Assembly: GCF_000442645.1 (NCBI RefSeq)
Contig: NC_021915.1
Span: 1,736,001-1,800,000 of the forward strand
Source of the DNA: Corynebacterium maris DSM 45190
GTDB taxonomy: Bacteria; Actinomycetota; Actinomycetes; Mycobacteriales; Mycobacteriaceae
Reading direction: 5' to 3'
DNA: 64,000 bases
Program-made: the position numbers and the translations under genes
Shown: piece by piece, positions 1-8,265 of the stretch
How positions within the stretch are numbered: position 1 is the stretch's first letter
Layout of the letters: each line of letters opens with the position of its first letter
The notes under the pieces: model-generated
What the model was told of the DNA's origin: nothing
The model's database searches: none
The model's input: only the letters and a program-made list of their open reading frames with translations

Positions 1-184
1 GCTTGACGTAGGTGGTCTGGTCTTCCTGGCCGACGGTCTCCAGGTTCAGTCCCCCCAGGTTGGCGCAGGCGCTGAGGCCGAGGGCGGCCGCGGCCATCGT
101 CGCGGTGAGGGCGATGCGGGCCCACCGGGGGCGGCGACGTCGGGGTACTTCCGGTTTCGGGGCCGTCAGTGCACTGGGCTTCAT
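1..184 (-). CDS. Putative secreted lipoprotein, truncated by window edge
   Basis: Only the first 61 codons are inside the window; the gene runs off the left end. The ATG at 184 opens a protein with a short polar start, a basic block (PRRRRPRWAR) and a hydrophobic stretch of about 17 residues ending in a lipobox-like LSAC. This is a class II signal peptide, so the protein is probably a lipid-anchored exported protein. The visible mature part (ANLGGLNLETV and onward) is too short to assign a family. It could be a solute-binding protein or a cell-wall lipoprotein. It points away from cobA, with over 300 bases between them. The lipoprotein call is fairly sure; the function is unknown. Confidence 0.6.
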   Translation of the reverse strand, partial: MKPSALTAPKPEVPRRRRPRWARIALTATMAAAALGLSACANLGGLNLETVGQEDQTTYVK

Positions 185-507
185 GGGCTGACTCCGTGTT
201 CAGGTTCAGTGTCGGGGCGTGCCCTGGCCCGGACAGAACCGGTTGCACGCGCTATGGGCTTCCCCCGCCCACGGTCACGGTGGCCTTCCCGGTGGCCGCC
301 ACACATGGGGTGGGAGTGTAATTCAGGCAACAATCCAATAGGTGTTACGTGCTACATTTCCATAAAAAGTAGGAGGAGGGGAAGCCCGCCCCGGTTAAGC
401 ACGGCATATGCAGGAGAAATAACCGGAACCTTACTTGCATTTAACCCCCTTTAGGGGGTGCCGTGTCAGTATTTACCACATTTGATAATACCTATATTCG
501 CGCCCCG
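185..507. other. Intergenic region between the lipoprotein gene and cobA
   Basis: About 320 bases with no convincing gene. On the minus strand this is the promoter and leader side of the lipoprotein gene at 184. The leader between about 240 and 300 is GC-rich with several short self-complementary runs (for example GGGCGGGGGAAGCCC), but no known riboswitch core could be matched. The part from about 310 to 440 is AT-richer and could hold the promoter. The cobA-proximal end holds a small GC hairpin at 444-459. Confidence 0.5.
444..459 (-). terminator. Small hairpin downstream of cobA
   Basis: A 7-bp inverted repeat, ACCCCCT and AGGGGGT, lies about 50 bases past the cobA stop codon. On the minus strand it is followed by TTAAATG, a weak T-rich tail. 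It is probably the end of the cobA transcript, but the stem is short. Confidence 0.4.
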
Positions 508-1263
508 TCAGAGCCCCGCGACATCGCCGATCACATAGACCGCAGGCGAAGTGATCCGCGCTTCAGCCATCGCCTCAGCGAGCGTGGCCGCCGTCGCCCG
601 CACCGACACCTGCCCCGAGGTCGTCCCGTCCTGAATCGCCGCCGCCGGAGTCTCCGGCGCCAACCCCGCCGCCATGAGCGCCGCCGTGATCGCCGCCACG
701 TGACGCACCCCCATGATCACCACGATCGTCCCGCCGAGCCGGGCCAGCGCGCCCCAGTCCACCAACGACCCCGGATTCTCCGGCGCCAGGTGCCCGGACA
801 CGACCGTAAACGCATGCACCACCCCACGGTTGGTCACGGGAACCCCCGCCGCCGCCGGCACAGAGACAGCGCTGGTCACCCCCGGCACCACCTCGCAGGC
901 GATCCCGGCCGCAGCACACGCCTGCACCTCCTCGAAGCCACGCCCGAACACAAACGGGTCACCGCCCTTCAACCGCGCGACCCGCCGCCCGGCGCGGGCG
1001 TGTTCGACCATCAGCCGGTTGGTCTCCTCCTGGGCGACCTGCCGGCCATAAGGCAGTTTGGAGACGTCGATGATTTCCTTGTCCGCCACCGCCTCCTCGC
1101 CGATGATCTGCGCGAGCTGGCCCGTGGGGCCCAGGTGGTCGGTGAGGATCACGTCCGCGTCACGCAGGGCGTGCGCGCCACGCAACGTGATCAAGTCCCA
1201 TGCTCCGGGGCCGCCTCCGATGAGGGTGACTGCCGCGGGCTGAGGGGTCGTTGGTGTCGTCAT
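508..1263 (-). CDS. cobA: Uroporphyrinogen-III C-methyltransferase
   Basis: The 251-residue protein has the length of single-domain SUMT enzymes. It methylates uroporphyrinogen III twice using SAM to give precorrin-2, the branch to siroheme and cobalamin, in the cytosol. The sequence shows the tetrapyrrole methylase fold. An N-terminal glycine loop (IGGGPGAWDLITLRG) is followed by the family block DVILTDHL, the LKGGDPFVFGRG loop and the PGVTSA motif. There is no fused CysG-type dehydrogenase or HemD domain. The ATG at 1263 was chosen because the family-typical start MTTPTTPQPAAVTLIGGGPG follows. The open frame continues upstream into selO, but that part is antisense shadow. No ribosome site precedes the ATG, and a TACACT -10 lies a few bases upstream, so the mRNA may be leaderless. 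It is divergent from selO. Confidence 0.93.
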   Translation of the reverse strand: MTTPTTPQPAAVTLIGGGPGAWDLITLRGAHALRDADVILTDHLGPTGQLAQIIGEEAVADKEIIDVSKLPYGRQVAQEETNRLMVEHARAGRRVARLKGGDPFVFGRGFEEVQACAAAGIACEVVPGVTSAVSVPAAAGVPVTNRGVVHAFTVVSGHLAPENPGSLVDWGALARLGGTIVVIMGVRHVAAITAALMAAGLAPETPAAAIQDGTTSGQVSVRATAATLAEAMAEARITSPAVYVIGDVAGL

Positions 1264-1271
1264 GGCTGAAT

Positions 1272-1277
1272 AGTGTA
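1272..1277 (-). promoter_or_regulatory. Possible -10 element for a leaderless cobA mRNA
   Basis: On the minus strand TACACT sits 8 bases before the cobA ATG, which would place the transcription start on or next to the start codon. No Shine-Dalgarno sequence is visible, in line with leaderless mRNAs being common in corynebacteria. The -35 region is weak. Confidence 0.35.
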
Positions 1278-1320
1278 CGGCCCCTACCAGTGAACGCGGC
1301 CACACGGTTACCCTCGGGGC

Positions 1321-2772
1321 ATGTCGCCTCTCACATCGATCACCCTGCACCACGACTACGCCGACGCCCTGCCGGAATTGACGGTCGACTGGTCCGCCGA
1401 AGAGCAACCGGATCCGCACTTGCTGGTCCTCAATGAACCACTGGCCCGGGAACTGGGGTTGGACCCCGAGTGGCTGCGCTCCGCCGAGGGGGTGCAGTTC
1501 CTCATCGGCCGTGCCCTGCCGGATACGGCACGCCCGGTGGCGATGGGTTATGCCGGGCACCAGTTCGGGCAGCTGTCCCCCAGGCTTGGCGACGGCCGCG
1601 CCCTGCTGCTCGGGGAGATCTCCGCCGCCGACGGATCCCTGCGCGACCTGCACCTCAAAGGTTCCGGCCCGACCCCCTTCTCCCGGGGCGGCGACGGGCG
1701 CGGGGCCGTGGGGCCGATGCTGCGCGAATACCTCATGTCGGAGGCGATGGCGGCGCTGGGGACGCCGACCACCCGTTCACTGGCGGTGGTGGCCACGGGC
1801 CGATCCATTCCGCGCGCCGGCGGGCCCGAGCGCGGGGCGCTGCTGGTGCGGGTGGCACGGGGGCACAACCGGGTGGGCACGATGCAGTACACCCGCCTGC
1901 TGGACGGGGAGGGCGGCCTGACCGGACGGTTGGCCGATTATGTGATCGGTCGGCACTACCCGGAGCTCGCCCAGGCACGGCACCCGCACCGGGAACTGTT
2001 CACCGCCGTCGCCCACGCGCAGTCCGCCACGGTGGCGCAGTGGCTGCGGCTGGGGTTCGTGCACGGGGTAATGAACACGGACAACACCACGCTCACGGGC
2101 GAGACCATCGACTACGGGCCGTGCGCCTTCACCGACCGTTATGATCCGGACGCGGTGTTTTCCTCCATCGACCACGGTGCACGCTACGCCTTCGGCCGGC
2201 AGCCGACGATCCTGGGGTGGAACCTGGCCCGCCTGGCGGAGTCGATGTTGCCGTTGTTCGACGACGACCCGAACACGGCCCTGGAGTGGGCGCAGGAGGC
2301 CATCGACGCCTTCCCTGGGATCTACACCGCCGCCCGGCACGCCTCCATCGGTGAGGCGCTCGACGTGACTGCGGATTCACCGCTGGTGGAGGCTTATCTG
2401 TCGCTGGTACAGGCGACCGCTCCGGACCTCACGAGCTTTCACCGGGGGCTGATCCCCGCGGCCGAAGGCGACGATCGTATGGTGCTGTCGTCGGTCACCC
2501 CGGAACATCATGGAGCGGTCGAGTCGTTTGTGGCCTCCTGGCGGAAGACGTCTCCTGATGCGGCGACGCTGGCCCGGCTGCATCCGATCTACATTCCGCG
2601 CAACCACCTGGTCGACGACGCGCTGCGCCACGCGGAGCGCGGGGATCTGGCCGCCTATCAGCGGCTGTTGGCGGCGGTGACGGACCCGTTCAACGCCTCC
2701 TCGCAGCTCCTGGAGCTGGTGGGCCCCGCGCCGGAGACCTTCGGGCCGTTCATCACCTACTGCGGGACGTAA
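1321..2772 (+). CDS. selO: Protein adenylyltransferase SelO (YdiU family)
   Basis: At 483 residues the protein matches the usual length of bacterial SelO. This pseudokinase-fold enzyme transfers AMP from ATP to Ser, Thr or Tyr of target proteins and is linked to redox stress in other bacteria. Visible family blocks are the N-terminal NEPLARELGL, the YAGHQFG motif, the KGSGPTPFSRGGDGRG nucleotide-binding block, VHGVMNTDNTT with the catalytic Asp-Asn region, and IDYGPCAF. It ends in YCGT, the conserved C-terminal cysteine position of bacterial members. The ATG at 1321 has no ribosome site and lies close to TACCCT, so translation may be leaderless. The gene is divergent from cobA, with 57 bases between the two starts. 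Confidence 0.93.
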   Translation: MSPLTSITLHHDYADALPELTVDWSAEEQPDPHLLVLNEPLARELGLDPEWLRSAEGVQFLIGRALPDTARPVAMGYAGHQFGQLSPRLGDGRALLLGEISAADGSLRDLHLKGSGPTPFSRGGDGRGAVGPMLREYLMSEAMAALGTPTTRSLAVVATGRSIPRAGGPERGALLVRVARGHNRVGTMQYTRLLDGEGGLTGRLADYVIGRHYPELAQARHPHRELFTAVAHAQSATVAQWLRLGFVHGVMNTDNTTLTGETIDYGPCAFTDRYDPDAVFSSIDHGARYAFGRQPTILGWNLARLAESMLPLFDDDPNTALEWAQEAIDAFPGIYTAARHASIGEALDVTADSPLVEAYLSLVQATAPDLTSFHRGLIPAAEGDDRMVLSSVTPEHHGAVESFVASWRKTSPDAATLARLHPIYIPRNHLVDDALRHAERGDLAAYQRLLAAVTDPFNASSQLLELVGPAPETFGPFITYCGT

Positions 2773-2784
2773 CCGTCGGAACTC

Positions 2785-2985
2785 GTCGATGACGAACGCC
2801 TGCCCCGCCCGGGAGCGTGTCCCACGCGCGGGGTTTGGCCATGAGTTCGGCCATGTCGGCGGGCACGATCTACCAGGACACTCCCCAGCGGTCCTTGAGC
2901 CAGCCGCGGGTCTTCGCTTCCGGTGCGGCGGACAGGCCCAAAAACGGTCGATGTCAGGCGGCGGCCGTCCAGGTGGCAGGCGCGG
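2785..2985 (-). pseudogene. Remnant of a PhnB/VOC-type glyoxalase-fold gene
   Basis: Minus-strand translation gives the tail of a PhnB-like (VOC superfamily) protein in two frames. DIDRFWA is in one frame (about 2955 to 2935). LSAAPEAKTRGWLKDRWGVSW follows in another, so there is a frameshift close to the T and G runs near 2940. The family then normally reads SWQIVP, but here the Gln codon has become TAG (SW, stop, IVPADMAELM). The N-terminal half of the family and a start codon are missing. At least three lesions are therefore visible. It fills the 311-base gap between selO and mqo. The family call rests on the DRFW and RGWLKDRWGVSWQIVP signature. Confidence 0.6.
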
Positions 2986-3030
2986 CTGCGGGTGTCTCCG
3001 CCGGCGGCCACCGGCACCCGGGCATGCACA

Positions 3031-3066
3031 AAGCCGCACCATTTGGGTAACCAAATGGTGCGGCTT
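3031..3066. terminator. Bidirectional terminator between selO and mqo
   Basis: A perfect 16-bp stem (arms 3031-3046 and 3051-3066, core GCCGCACCATTTGG) closes on the 4-base loop GTAA. It lies 17 bases beyond the mqo stop codon and has short A/T flanks. It can serve both convergent transcripts. Confidence 0.8.
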
Positions 3067-3083
3067 GGCGACGCTGGACGTGG

Positions 3084-4583
3084 TTAGCGGTCCAGCTTGA
3101 GGGTCTTCTGGGTGTACTCCCACATCTCGTCGTAGAGCTTCTCATCCTCGGCCAGGTCGATGCCGTAGGACGGGAACATCTCCTCGATCTTCGGGGCCCA
3201 CTCGATCATGCGGTCACCGAAGCACCGCTCCAGGACCTCGAGCATCGCCGCCGGGGCGATGGAAGCGCCCGGGGAGGCGCCCAACAGGCCCGCGATGGTG
3301 CCGGTCGGGTTGCTGATCAGGGTGGTGCCGAATTCGAGGGATCCGAAGCGCGGGAAGCCGACCGGCTTGATCACCTGAACGCGCTGACCGGCGACGACGG
3401 TCTCCCAGTCCTTGCCGTCGGCTTCCGGGATGTACTCGCGCAGGGTCTCGACCTTGTCGTCGAAGTCCTTGAGGATCTCCTGGACCAGGTACTTGACCAG
3501 ACCGAGCTCCTGGACGCCGACGCCCAGGTAGGAGGTGAGGTTGTCCGGGCGGATCGACTTGAACAGGTCGAGGAAGGATCCCTCCTTGAGGAACTTGGGG
3601 GTCCATCCTCCGTACGGGCCGAACATGAGGCCCTTCTCGCCGTCGATCACGCGGGTGTCCAGGTGCGGAACCGACATCGGCGGAGCGCCGACCGAGGCCT
3701 TGCCGTAGACCTTGGCGGAGTGCTTCTCCACGAGCTCGGGGTTGGTGCAGCGCAGCCACATGCCGGAGACCGGGAAACCGGCGTAGCCCTTGACCTCGGG
3801 GACGCCGGCCCCGCGCAGCAGGTCCAGGGCGTAACCGCCGGCGCCGACGAACACGAAGTTCGCGCGCACGACCTGCTTATCGCCGGTGTGGACGTTTTTC
3901 GCGGTGATCTTCCACTTCGCGCCGTCTTCGCGGATGCTCAGCACCTCGTGGCCGTAGCGGACCTCGGTGCCAGCGGCCTTGGCGGCAGTGATGAACTGGC
4001 GGGTCTGGGCGCCGAAGTTGACGTCGGTGCCGACCGGGGTCCAGGAAATGGCGACCGGGTTGGACTCGAAGTCGCGCCCTTCGGCCATCAGCGGCAACTT
4101 CTCGCTGAAGACGTCCTTGTCGTCCGAGTACTCCATCTCCGGGAAGAGGTGGCTGGCGGACAGCGCTTCGTAGCGGCGCTTGATGTAGTCGACCTGGTCG
4201 GCGCCTTGGCCGAAGGAGACGTGATCGACCGGGTTGATGAACTCGCGTGGGTCATCGAGGACGCCGTTGTTGAGCTGATGCGACCAGAACTGACGGGAAA
4301 CCTGGAACTTCTCGTTGATGTTCAGGGCCTTGGTGATGTTCACCGTGCCGTTCTGGTCCGGCGTGTAGTTCAGCTCGCAGAGCGCAGAGTGCCCGGTGCC
4401 CGCGTTGTTCCACGGCGAGGAGGACTCCTCGGCGGGGCCGTCCAGTCGTTCGAAAATGATCTGCGACCAGCTCGGCTCAAGCTCACGAAGCAGGGCTCCG
4501 AGCGTTGCGCTCATAACACCCGCACCGACTAGGGCGACATCGACCTCATCAGTGATTTGGGTGCTGTCGTTGGCGTTGGACAC
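3084..4583 (-). CDS. mqo: Malate:quinone oxidoreductase
   Basis: This 499-residue flavoprotein oxidises malate to oxaloacetate and passes electrons to the quinone pool at the membrane. It is the main malate-oxidising TCA-cycle enzyme of corynebacteria. Near the N-terminus lies the FAD-binding LVGAGVMSATLG loop. Family blocks follow: SSPWNNAGTGHSALCELNYTP, QFWSHQL, the FVFVGAGGYALDLL repeat, MFGPYGGWTPKF, and SPGASIAPAAMLEVLE near the end. The start is GTG at 4583, supported by AGAGG about ten bases upstream. It is monocistronic, divergent from the hydrolase at 4837 and closed by the hairpin at 3031-3066. Confidence 0.97.
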   Translation of the reverse strand: MSNANDSTQITDEVDVALVGAGVMSATLGALLRELEPSWSQIIFERLDGPAEESSSPWNNAGTGHSALCELNYTPDQNGTVNITKALNINEKFQVSRQFWSHQLNNGVLDDPREFINPVDHVSFGQGADQVDYIKRRYEALSASHLFPEMEYSDDKDVFSEKLPLMAEGRDFESNPVAISWTPVGTDVNFGAQTRQFITAAKAAGTEVRYGHEVLSIREDGAKWKITAKNVHTGDKQVVRANFVFVGAGGYALDLLRGAGVPEVKGYAGFPVSGMWLRCTNPELVEKHSAKVYGKASVGAPPMSVPHLDTRVIDGEKGLMFGPYGGWTPKFLKEGSFLDLFKSIRPDNLTSYLGVGVQELGLVKYLVQEILKDFDDKVETLREYIPEADGKDWETVVAGQRVQVIKPVGFPRFGSLEFGTTLISNPTGTIAGLLGASPGASIAPAAMLEVLERCFGDRMIEWAPKIEEMFPSYGIDLAEDEKLYDEMWEYTQKTLKLDR

Positions 4584-4836
4584 CTCTTGTTACCTCTTCA
4601 TTGTCGATTCTCGTCGATCAGCCTCGGACAGCCATCAGGAATGGGCGGCCGAAGATTCCAATCCAGCTTACGCCTCATATATTAGGGGGTGGCATTTGAC
4701 TGTTGAAAGCTGTGGGAAGATGTGACTTCTTACCCCCTTTCGTGCCTTATTTCCGTTCCCCACCCGGCGCCCACGCCCCCGCTGTGACCTGAACAACATA
4801 TGCGCAGGTGCTACATGACCGTTATTCTGGGCGGCT
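4584..4836. promoter_or_regulatory. Divergent promoter region for mqo and the hydrolase
   Basis: This gap of about 250 bases carries the starts of two divergent transcripts and no gene. It is AT-richer than its surroundings between about 4660 and 4760, where runs such as ATATATTAGGG and TTATTTCC would suit promoter elements. No clear operator palindrome was recognised. Confidence 0.4.
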
Positions 4837-5883
4837 ATGAGCACCACCCCGGGACCCACCGACGCCCCCTCCGACCGTTGGCACGAGGACCTGCTCGGCC
4901 CCGATTTCCAATCCCGGGACCTCCACCTGGGGCCGGACCCGGAGGGCGAGGGCGACGCGGTCGCCACGGTGGTGCGCCATCGCCCGCCCGGCGACGACGC
5001 CGATTTTTCCGGCCGGCCGGCACTGCTGTGGGTCTCCGGCATGACGGACTACTTCTTCCAGGAGCACGTCGCCCGCCACTTCCACGAGCACGGCTACGCT
5101 TTTTACGCTGTCGACCTGCGTAAATGCGGGCGTGCCCGGCAAGACGGTCAGCGCTGGCACTACTCCGCCGACCTGGCCAACTATTTCCCGGACCTCACCG
5201 CCTCCCTGTCCCTGATCACCGAGGCGGGCCACCCGTCGCTGACGCCGATCGCCCACTCCACCGGCGGCCTGGTCGCAGCGCTGTGGCTCGACCGCCTGCG
5301 CCGCACCTCCCCCGCCCGCCACAACCGGATCGGCGGGCTGATCCTGAACTCACCGTGGCTGGACATGCAGTACCCGGACTGGCTGGTGCGTCTGCTGCGG
5401 CCAGCACTGAAGGCCTTCGGCGCCAAGTTGCCCAACCTCAAGATCCCGGGCGGCAACCTGGGCACCTACGGCGCATCGATCCACTCGTCCCGGCACGGCG
5501 AATGGGACTTCGACACCCGGATGAAGCCGCTGGGCGGGCACCCCAAGTACGTCATCTGGCTGCGTGCCGTCCTCGCCGGGCAGGCGAAAGTGCACCGCGG
5601 CGAGGTGGACGTGGGCGTCCCCGCTTTGACGCTGTGCTCGACGAAGTCTTATCTGGGGCAGCCCTATTCTGCGGCCAGCGACACCGCGGACACGGTGCTC
5701 GACGTGAACCAGATTCAGCGGTGGGCCCCGGCGCTGGGCCAGGACATGACCGTGGCCGCCCTGGACGGCGCCCGGCACGACGTGTTCCTGTCACTTCCCC
5801 ACGCCCGGGAGGAAGCGCTGACGACGTCGACGCGTTGGCTGGACGAACGGGCGCGCGGCACCGGTGATCAGGGCGTTTCATAG
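4837..5883 (+). CDS. Alpha/beta hydrolase, lysophospholipase/monoglyceride lipase-like
   Basis: The 348-residue protein has the Hydrolase_4 type of alpha/beta-hydrolase fold. The early block ALLWVSGMTDYFFQEHVARHFHEHGYAFYAVDLRKCGRA corresponds to the oxyanion strand and the R-G/C-H/G turn. AHSTGGL is the nucleophile elbow with the catalytic Ser; the usual first Gly of GxSxG is Ala here. DGARHDVF near the C-terminus carries the catalytic His. There is no signal peptide, so it acts in the cytosol or at the inner face of the membrane. The gene lies just before mtr in the same direction, 83 bases apart. In C. glutamicum a related gene is labelled a lysophospholipase; that substrate is an inference. 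Confidence 0.8.
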   Translation: MSTTPGPTDAPSDRWHEDLLGPDFQSRDLHLGPDPEGEGDAVATVVRHRPPGDDADFSGRPALLWVSGMTDYFFQEHVARHFHEHGYAFYAVDLRKCGRARQDGQRWHYSADLANYFPDLTASLSLITEAGHPSLTPIAHSTGGLVAALWLDRLRRTSPARHNRIGGLILNSPWLDMQYPDWLVRLLRPALKAFGAKLPNLKIPGGNLGTYGASIHSSRHGEWDFDTRMKPLGGHPKYVIWLRAVLAGQAKVHRGEVDVGVPALTLCSTKSYLGQPYSAASDTADTVLDVNQIQRWAPALGQDMTVAALDGARHDVFLSLPHAREEALTTSTRWLDERARGTGDQGVS

Positions 5884-5966
5884 GCGAACCCCCAGGAATA
5901 GTCCGACCAAGATGGGTTATTGTTGATTAAAGACAGCAATCTTCAATTTCAGGAGCGTTTCTCACA

Positions 5967-7370
5967 GTGACCACCACCCCCGCCGTCGACGCCCACTATG
6001 ACTACGTCATCATCGGAGCCGGGTCCGGCAACTCCATTCCGACCGAGGATTTCGACGACAAATCCATCGCGATCGTCGAAAAGGACAAATTCGGCGGAAC
6101 GTGCATGAACGTCGGTTGCATCCCGACGAAGATGTACGTCTATGCCGCGGACGTGGCCCTCGCGGCCCGAGAGTCCGAGCGGTTGAACATCTCCACCGAG
6201 TACCACGGCGCCGACTGGTCCGGCATCGTCGACCGTGTCTTCGCCAACCGGATCGACAAGATCGCCGAGGGCGGCGAAGCCTACCGCCGGGGCGACGAGA
6301 CCCCGAACATCACCGTCTACGACCAGCACGCCTCCTTCGTCGGCCCGAAAACCATCAAGACCGGCCAGGGCGCGGAGGAGAAGGTCATCTCCGGCGACAC
6401 GATCATCGTCGCCACCGGATCGCGACCGTCGATTCCTCCGGTCATCGCGGACTCCGGCGTGCCGTACCACACCAACGAAGACATCATGCGCCTGCCGGAG
6501 CAGCCGAAACGGCTGGCCATCCTCGGCGGCGGATTCATCGCCATGGAGTTCGCGCACGTCTTCGAGGCGCTGGGCACCGAGGTCACGGTGGTCAACCGCT
6601 CCCCGCTGCTGCGTCCGATCGACTCCGACATCTCCGAGCGCTTCAACAAACTCGCCGCCGAACGTTACACCACTCACGTCGGCCGTCTGGTCACGGAATT
6701 CTCCGGCGATGAGAACGAAGTCACGCTGACGCTCGACGACGGCACCGAGATCACCGCCGACGCCCTGCTGGTGGCCACCGGACGCACCCCCAACGGCGAT
6801 CAGATGAACCTGGACGCAGCCGGCATCGAGATGCGCGAGGACGGGCGCATCAAGGTCGACGAGTTCGGTCGCACCACGGCCGAGGGCGTGTGGGCCCTCG
6901 GCGACGTTTCCTCCCCGTTCCAGCTCAAGCACGTCGCCAACGCGGAAACCCGCAAGGTGCGTCACAACATCCTGAACCCCGATGACATGGAGCCGATGCC
7001 GCACGATCTGGTGCCGTCCGCGATCTTCACCCACCCGCAGATCGCCGCCGTCGGCCTGACCGAAGAGCTGGCCCGTTCCGCCGGTTTCGACCTGACCGTC
7101 AAGGTGCAGAACTACGGTGACGTCGCCTATGGCTGGGCCATGGAGGATGACACCGGCATCGTCAAGCTGATCGCCGACAAGAAGAGCGGCCGGCTGCTCG
7201 GCGCGCACTTCATGGGCCCGCAGGCGGCCACCCTGATTCAGCAGGTGATCACCATCATGGCCTTCGACCTGGACGTGCGCACCGTCGCCACCAAGCAGTA
7301 CTGGATCCACCCGGCGCTGCCGGAGGTCACCGAGAACGCACTGCTCGGCCTCGAGTTCAACGAGGACTGA
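5967..7370 (+). CDS. mtr: Mycothione reductase
   Basis: At 467 residues, this pyridine nucleotide-disulfide oxidoreductase reduces mycothiol disulfide with NADPH and FAD, keeping the actinobacterial thiol buffer reduced. Visible are the FAD motif (VIIGAGSGNS), the redox pair in GGTCMNVGCIPTK, the NAD(P)H motif (LAILGGGFIAMEFAHVF), the second FAD motif (VWALGDVSSPFQLKHVANAE) and the C-terminal HPALPEVTEN with the catalytic His-Glu pair. GSGN rather than GGGP in the first loop, and the overall length, fit mycothione reductase rather than lipoamide dehydrogenase. The start is GTG at 5967 with AGGAG 11 bases upstream. A strong hairpin at 7419 follows. Confidence 0.93.
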   Translation: MTTTPAVDAHYDYVIIGAGSGNSIPTEDFDDKSIAIVEKDKFGGTCMNVGCIPTKMYVYAADVALAARESERLNISTEYHGADWSGIVDRVFANRIDKIAEGGEAYRRGDETPNITVYDQHASFVGPKTIKTGQGAEEKVISGDTIIVATGSRPSIPPVIADSGVPYHTNEDIMRLPEQPKRLAILGGGFIAMEFAHVFEALGTEVTVVNRSPLLRPIDSDISERFNKLAAERYTTHVGRLVTEFSGDENEVTLTLDDGTEITADALLVATGRTPNGDQMNLDAAGIEMREDGRIKVDEFGRTTAEGVWALGDVSSPFQLKHVANAETRKVRHNILNPDDMEPMPHDLVPSAIFTHPQIAAVGLTEELARSAGFDLTVKVQNYGDVAYGWAMEDDTGIVKLIADKKSGRLLGAHFMGPQAATLIQQVITIMAFDLDVRTVATKQYWIHPALPEVTENALLGLEFNED

Positions 7371-7851
7371 CACTCGGCGCCCGAGAGGCCCCGACGGGGC
7401 CCTCTCCCCGAGTGTCCAGCCGGCGCCCCCATAAGGGGCGCCGGCTTTTCTGCGCGCCTGAAAGCCCACCCGAAACCGGACTCGGCCTGCCCCGGAGCGA
7501 CCGATGGGCAAAGTATGTACAAATGCAACATATCACCCCTGAAAGCCACCCCCGTCACCACCTATTGCAAAAATAAGTTTCCCCCCAAACTAAAGGGCGC
7601 TAACTAAATTTTCACTGAGATTAACGTCACTTCCTCCCCTTCTGTCACACGGATGTGGCTTGCAGGGCGTTCCTGCCCACCAGAAAGCCACTGCACAGCC
7701 ATCTCCCCAACTGCACACACGCAACACCAAAACTATGCTCAGGCAGGCACCGGCCTCTCCCCCTCGCAGTCCGAAACCCGGCCGCCGGATGCGCGGGCGT
7801 TTCCATCCGGTTCGCCCGCTGATCTTGAAGAAACACAAAGGATATTCCCCC
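7371..7851. other. Intergenic region mtr to secreted-protein pair
   Basis: About 480 bases without a gene. It starts with two GC hairpins of the mtr end; the stronger is listed separately. The stretch from about 7530 to 7640 is unusually AT-rich for this genome (GCAAAAATAAGTTTCC, AACTAAATTTTCACTG). A candidate promoter for the pair is CTGCAC at 7711-7716 and TATGCT at 7734-7739, spaced by 17 bases. That would give a leader of about 105 bases ahead of the ATG at 7852. Confidence 0.45.
7419..7449 (+). terminator. Rho-independent terminator of mtr
   Basis: An 11-bp GC-rich stem (GCCGGCGCCCC and GGGGCGCCGGC) with a short loop is followed directly by TTTTCT. A second, weaker stem, GAGAGGCCCCG with CGGGGCCCTCTC, lies just before it. 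Confidence 0.85.
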
Positions 7852-8223
7852 ATGCGCTCCATCCGTAAAGCAGCCGTCGCCGGCGCCGCAGCCGTCACGA
7901 TGGCTTTTGGCTCCACCTCTGTCGCGGTCGCCCAAGATGACGTCTGCTCCACCCACACCGACAACGTCGACGCGTGCGTTCCCCTCGACAAGGACTACGA
8001 GACGGACAACGACCCGAATAACCCGTCCCTGTCCTCCCAGATCGGCCGCTCCCTGGACCGTGACGAAGGCGTCACCGGCACCGAGCTGTTCGGCGTGGAC
8101 ACCGACCTGTCCTCCGCGCCGGCCTGGGCGCAGGCTTTCCAGGCCCTGACCGTCGTCGCCGGCCTCGGTTCCCTGATCGGCCTCGTGGTGGGCCCGATCT
8201 ACAACGCCATCGTCCACGGCTAA
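7852..8223 (+). CDS. Small secreted protein with PAWAQ motif and hydrophobic tail (copy 1)
   Basis: I do not recognise a named family. The 123-residue protein opens with a signal peptide (MRSIRKAAVAGAAAV, probable cleavage after VAVA before QDD). The polar mature part has Asp-rich runs and two Cys (DVCSTH and DACVPL), which could form a disulfide. Then come PSLSSQI, ELFGVD, the motif PAWAQ and a hydrophobic tail of about 25 residues (LTVVAGLGSLIGLVVGP). The tail suggests membrane or mycomembrane association, as there is no basic stop-transfer end. The start at 7852 has AAAGGA about nine bases upstream; the frame is open further up but without signal features. The next gene, 42 bases downstream, is a paralogue. 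Confidence 0.75.
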   Translation: MRSIRKAAVAGAAAVTMAFGSTSVAVAQDDVCSTHTDNVDACVPLDKDYETDNDPNNPSLSSQIGRSLDRDEGVTGTELFGVDTDLSSAPAWAQAFQALTVVAGLGSLIGLVVGPIYNAIVHG

Positions 8224-8265
8224 TCCACTTCAGCGCAGTCCCGCTACCTTCAGAAAAGGAATATC

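Noticed and set aside
241..300. Possible cobalamin or c-di-AMP riboswitch ahead of the lipoprotein gene (minus strand)
   Set aside because: The block GGGCGGGGGAAGCCC recalls parts of such aptamers, but the B12 box and the other conserved ydaO segments were not found in order.
209..454. Plus-strand open frame of 81 codons
   Set aside because: No ribosome site, no domain, odd composition and it overlaps the leader of the lipoprotein gene.
3663..4532. Long plus-strand frame opposite mqo
   Set aside because: Antisense shadow of a highly conserved gene; the product looks like a frame-shifted repeat of Val/Leu/Gly codons with no family match.
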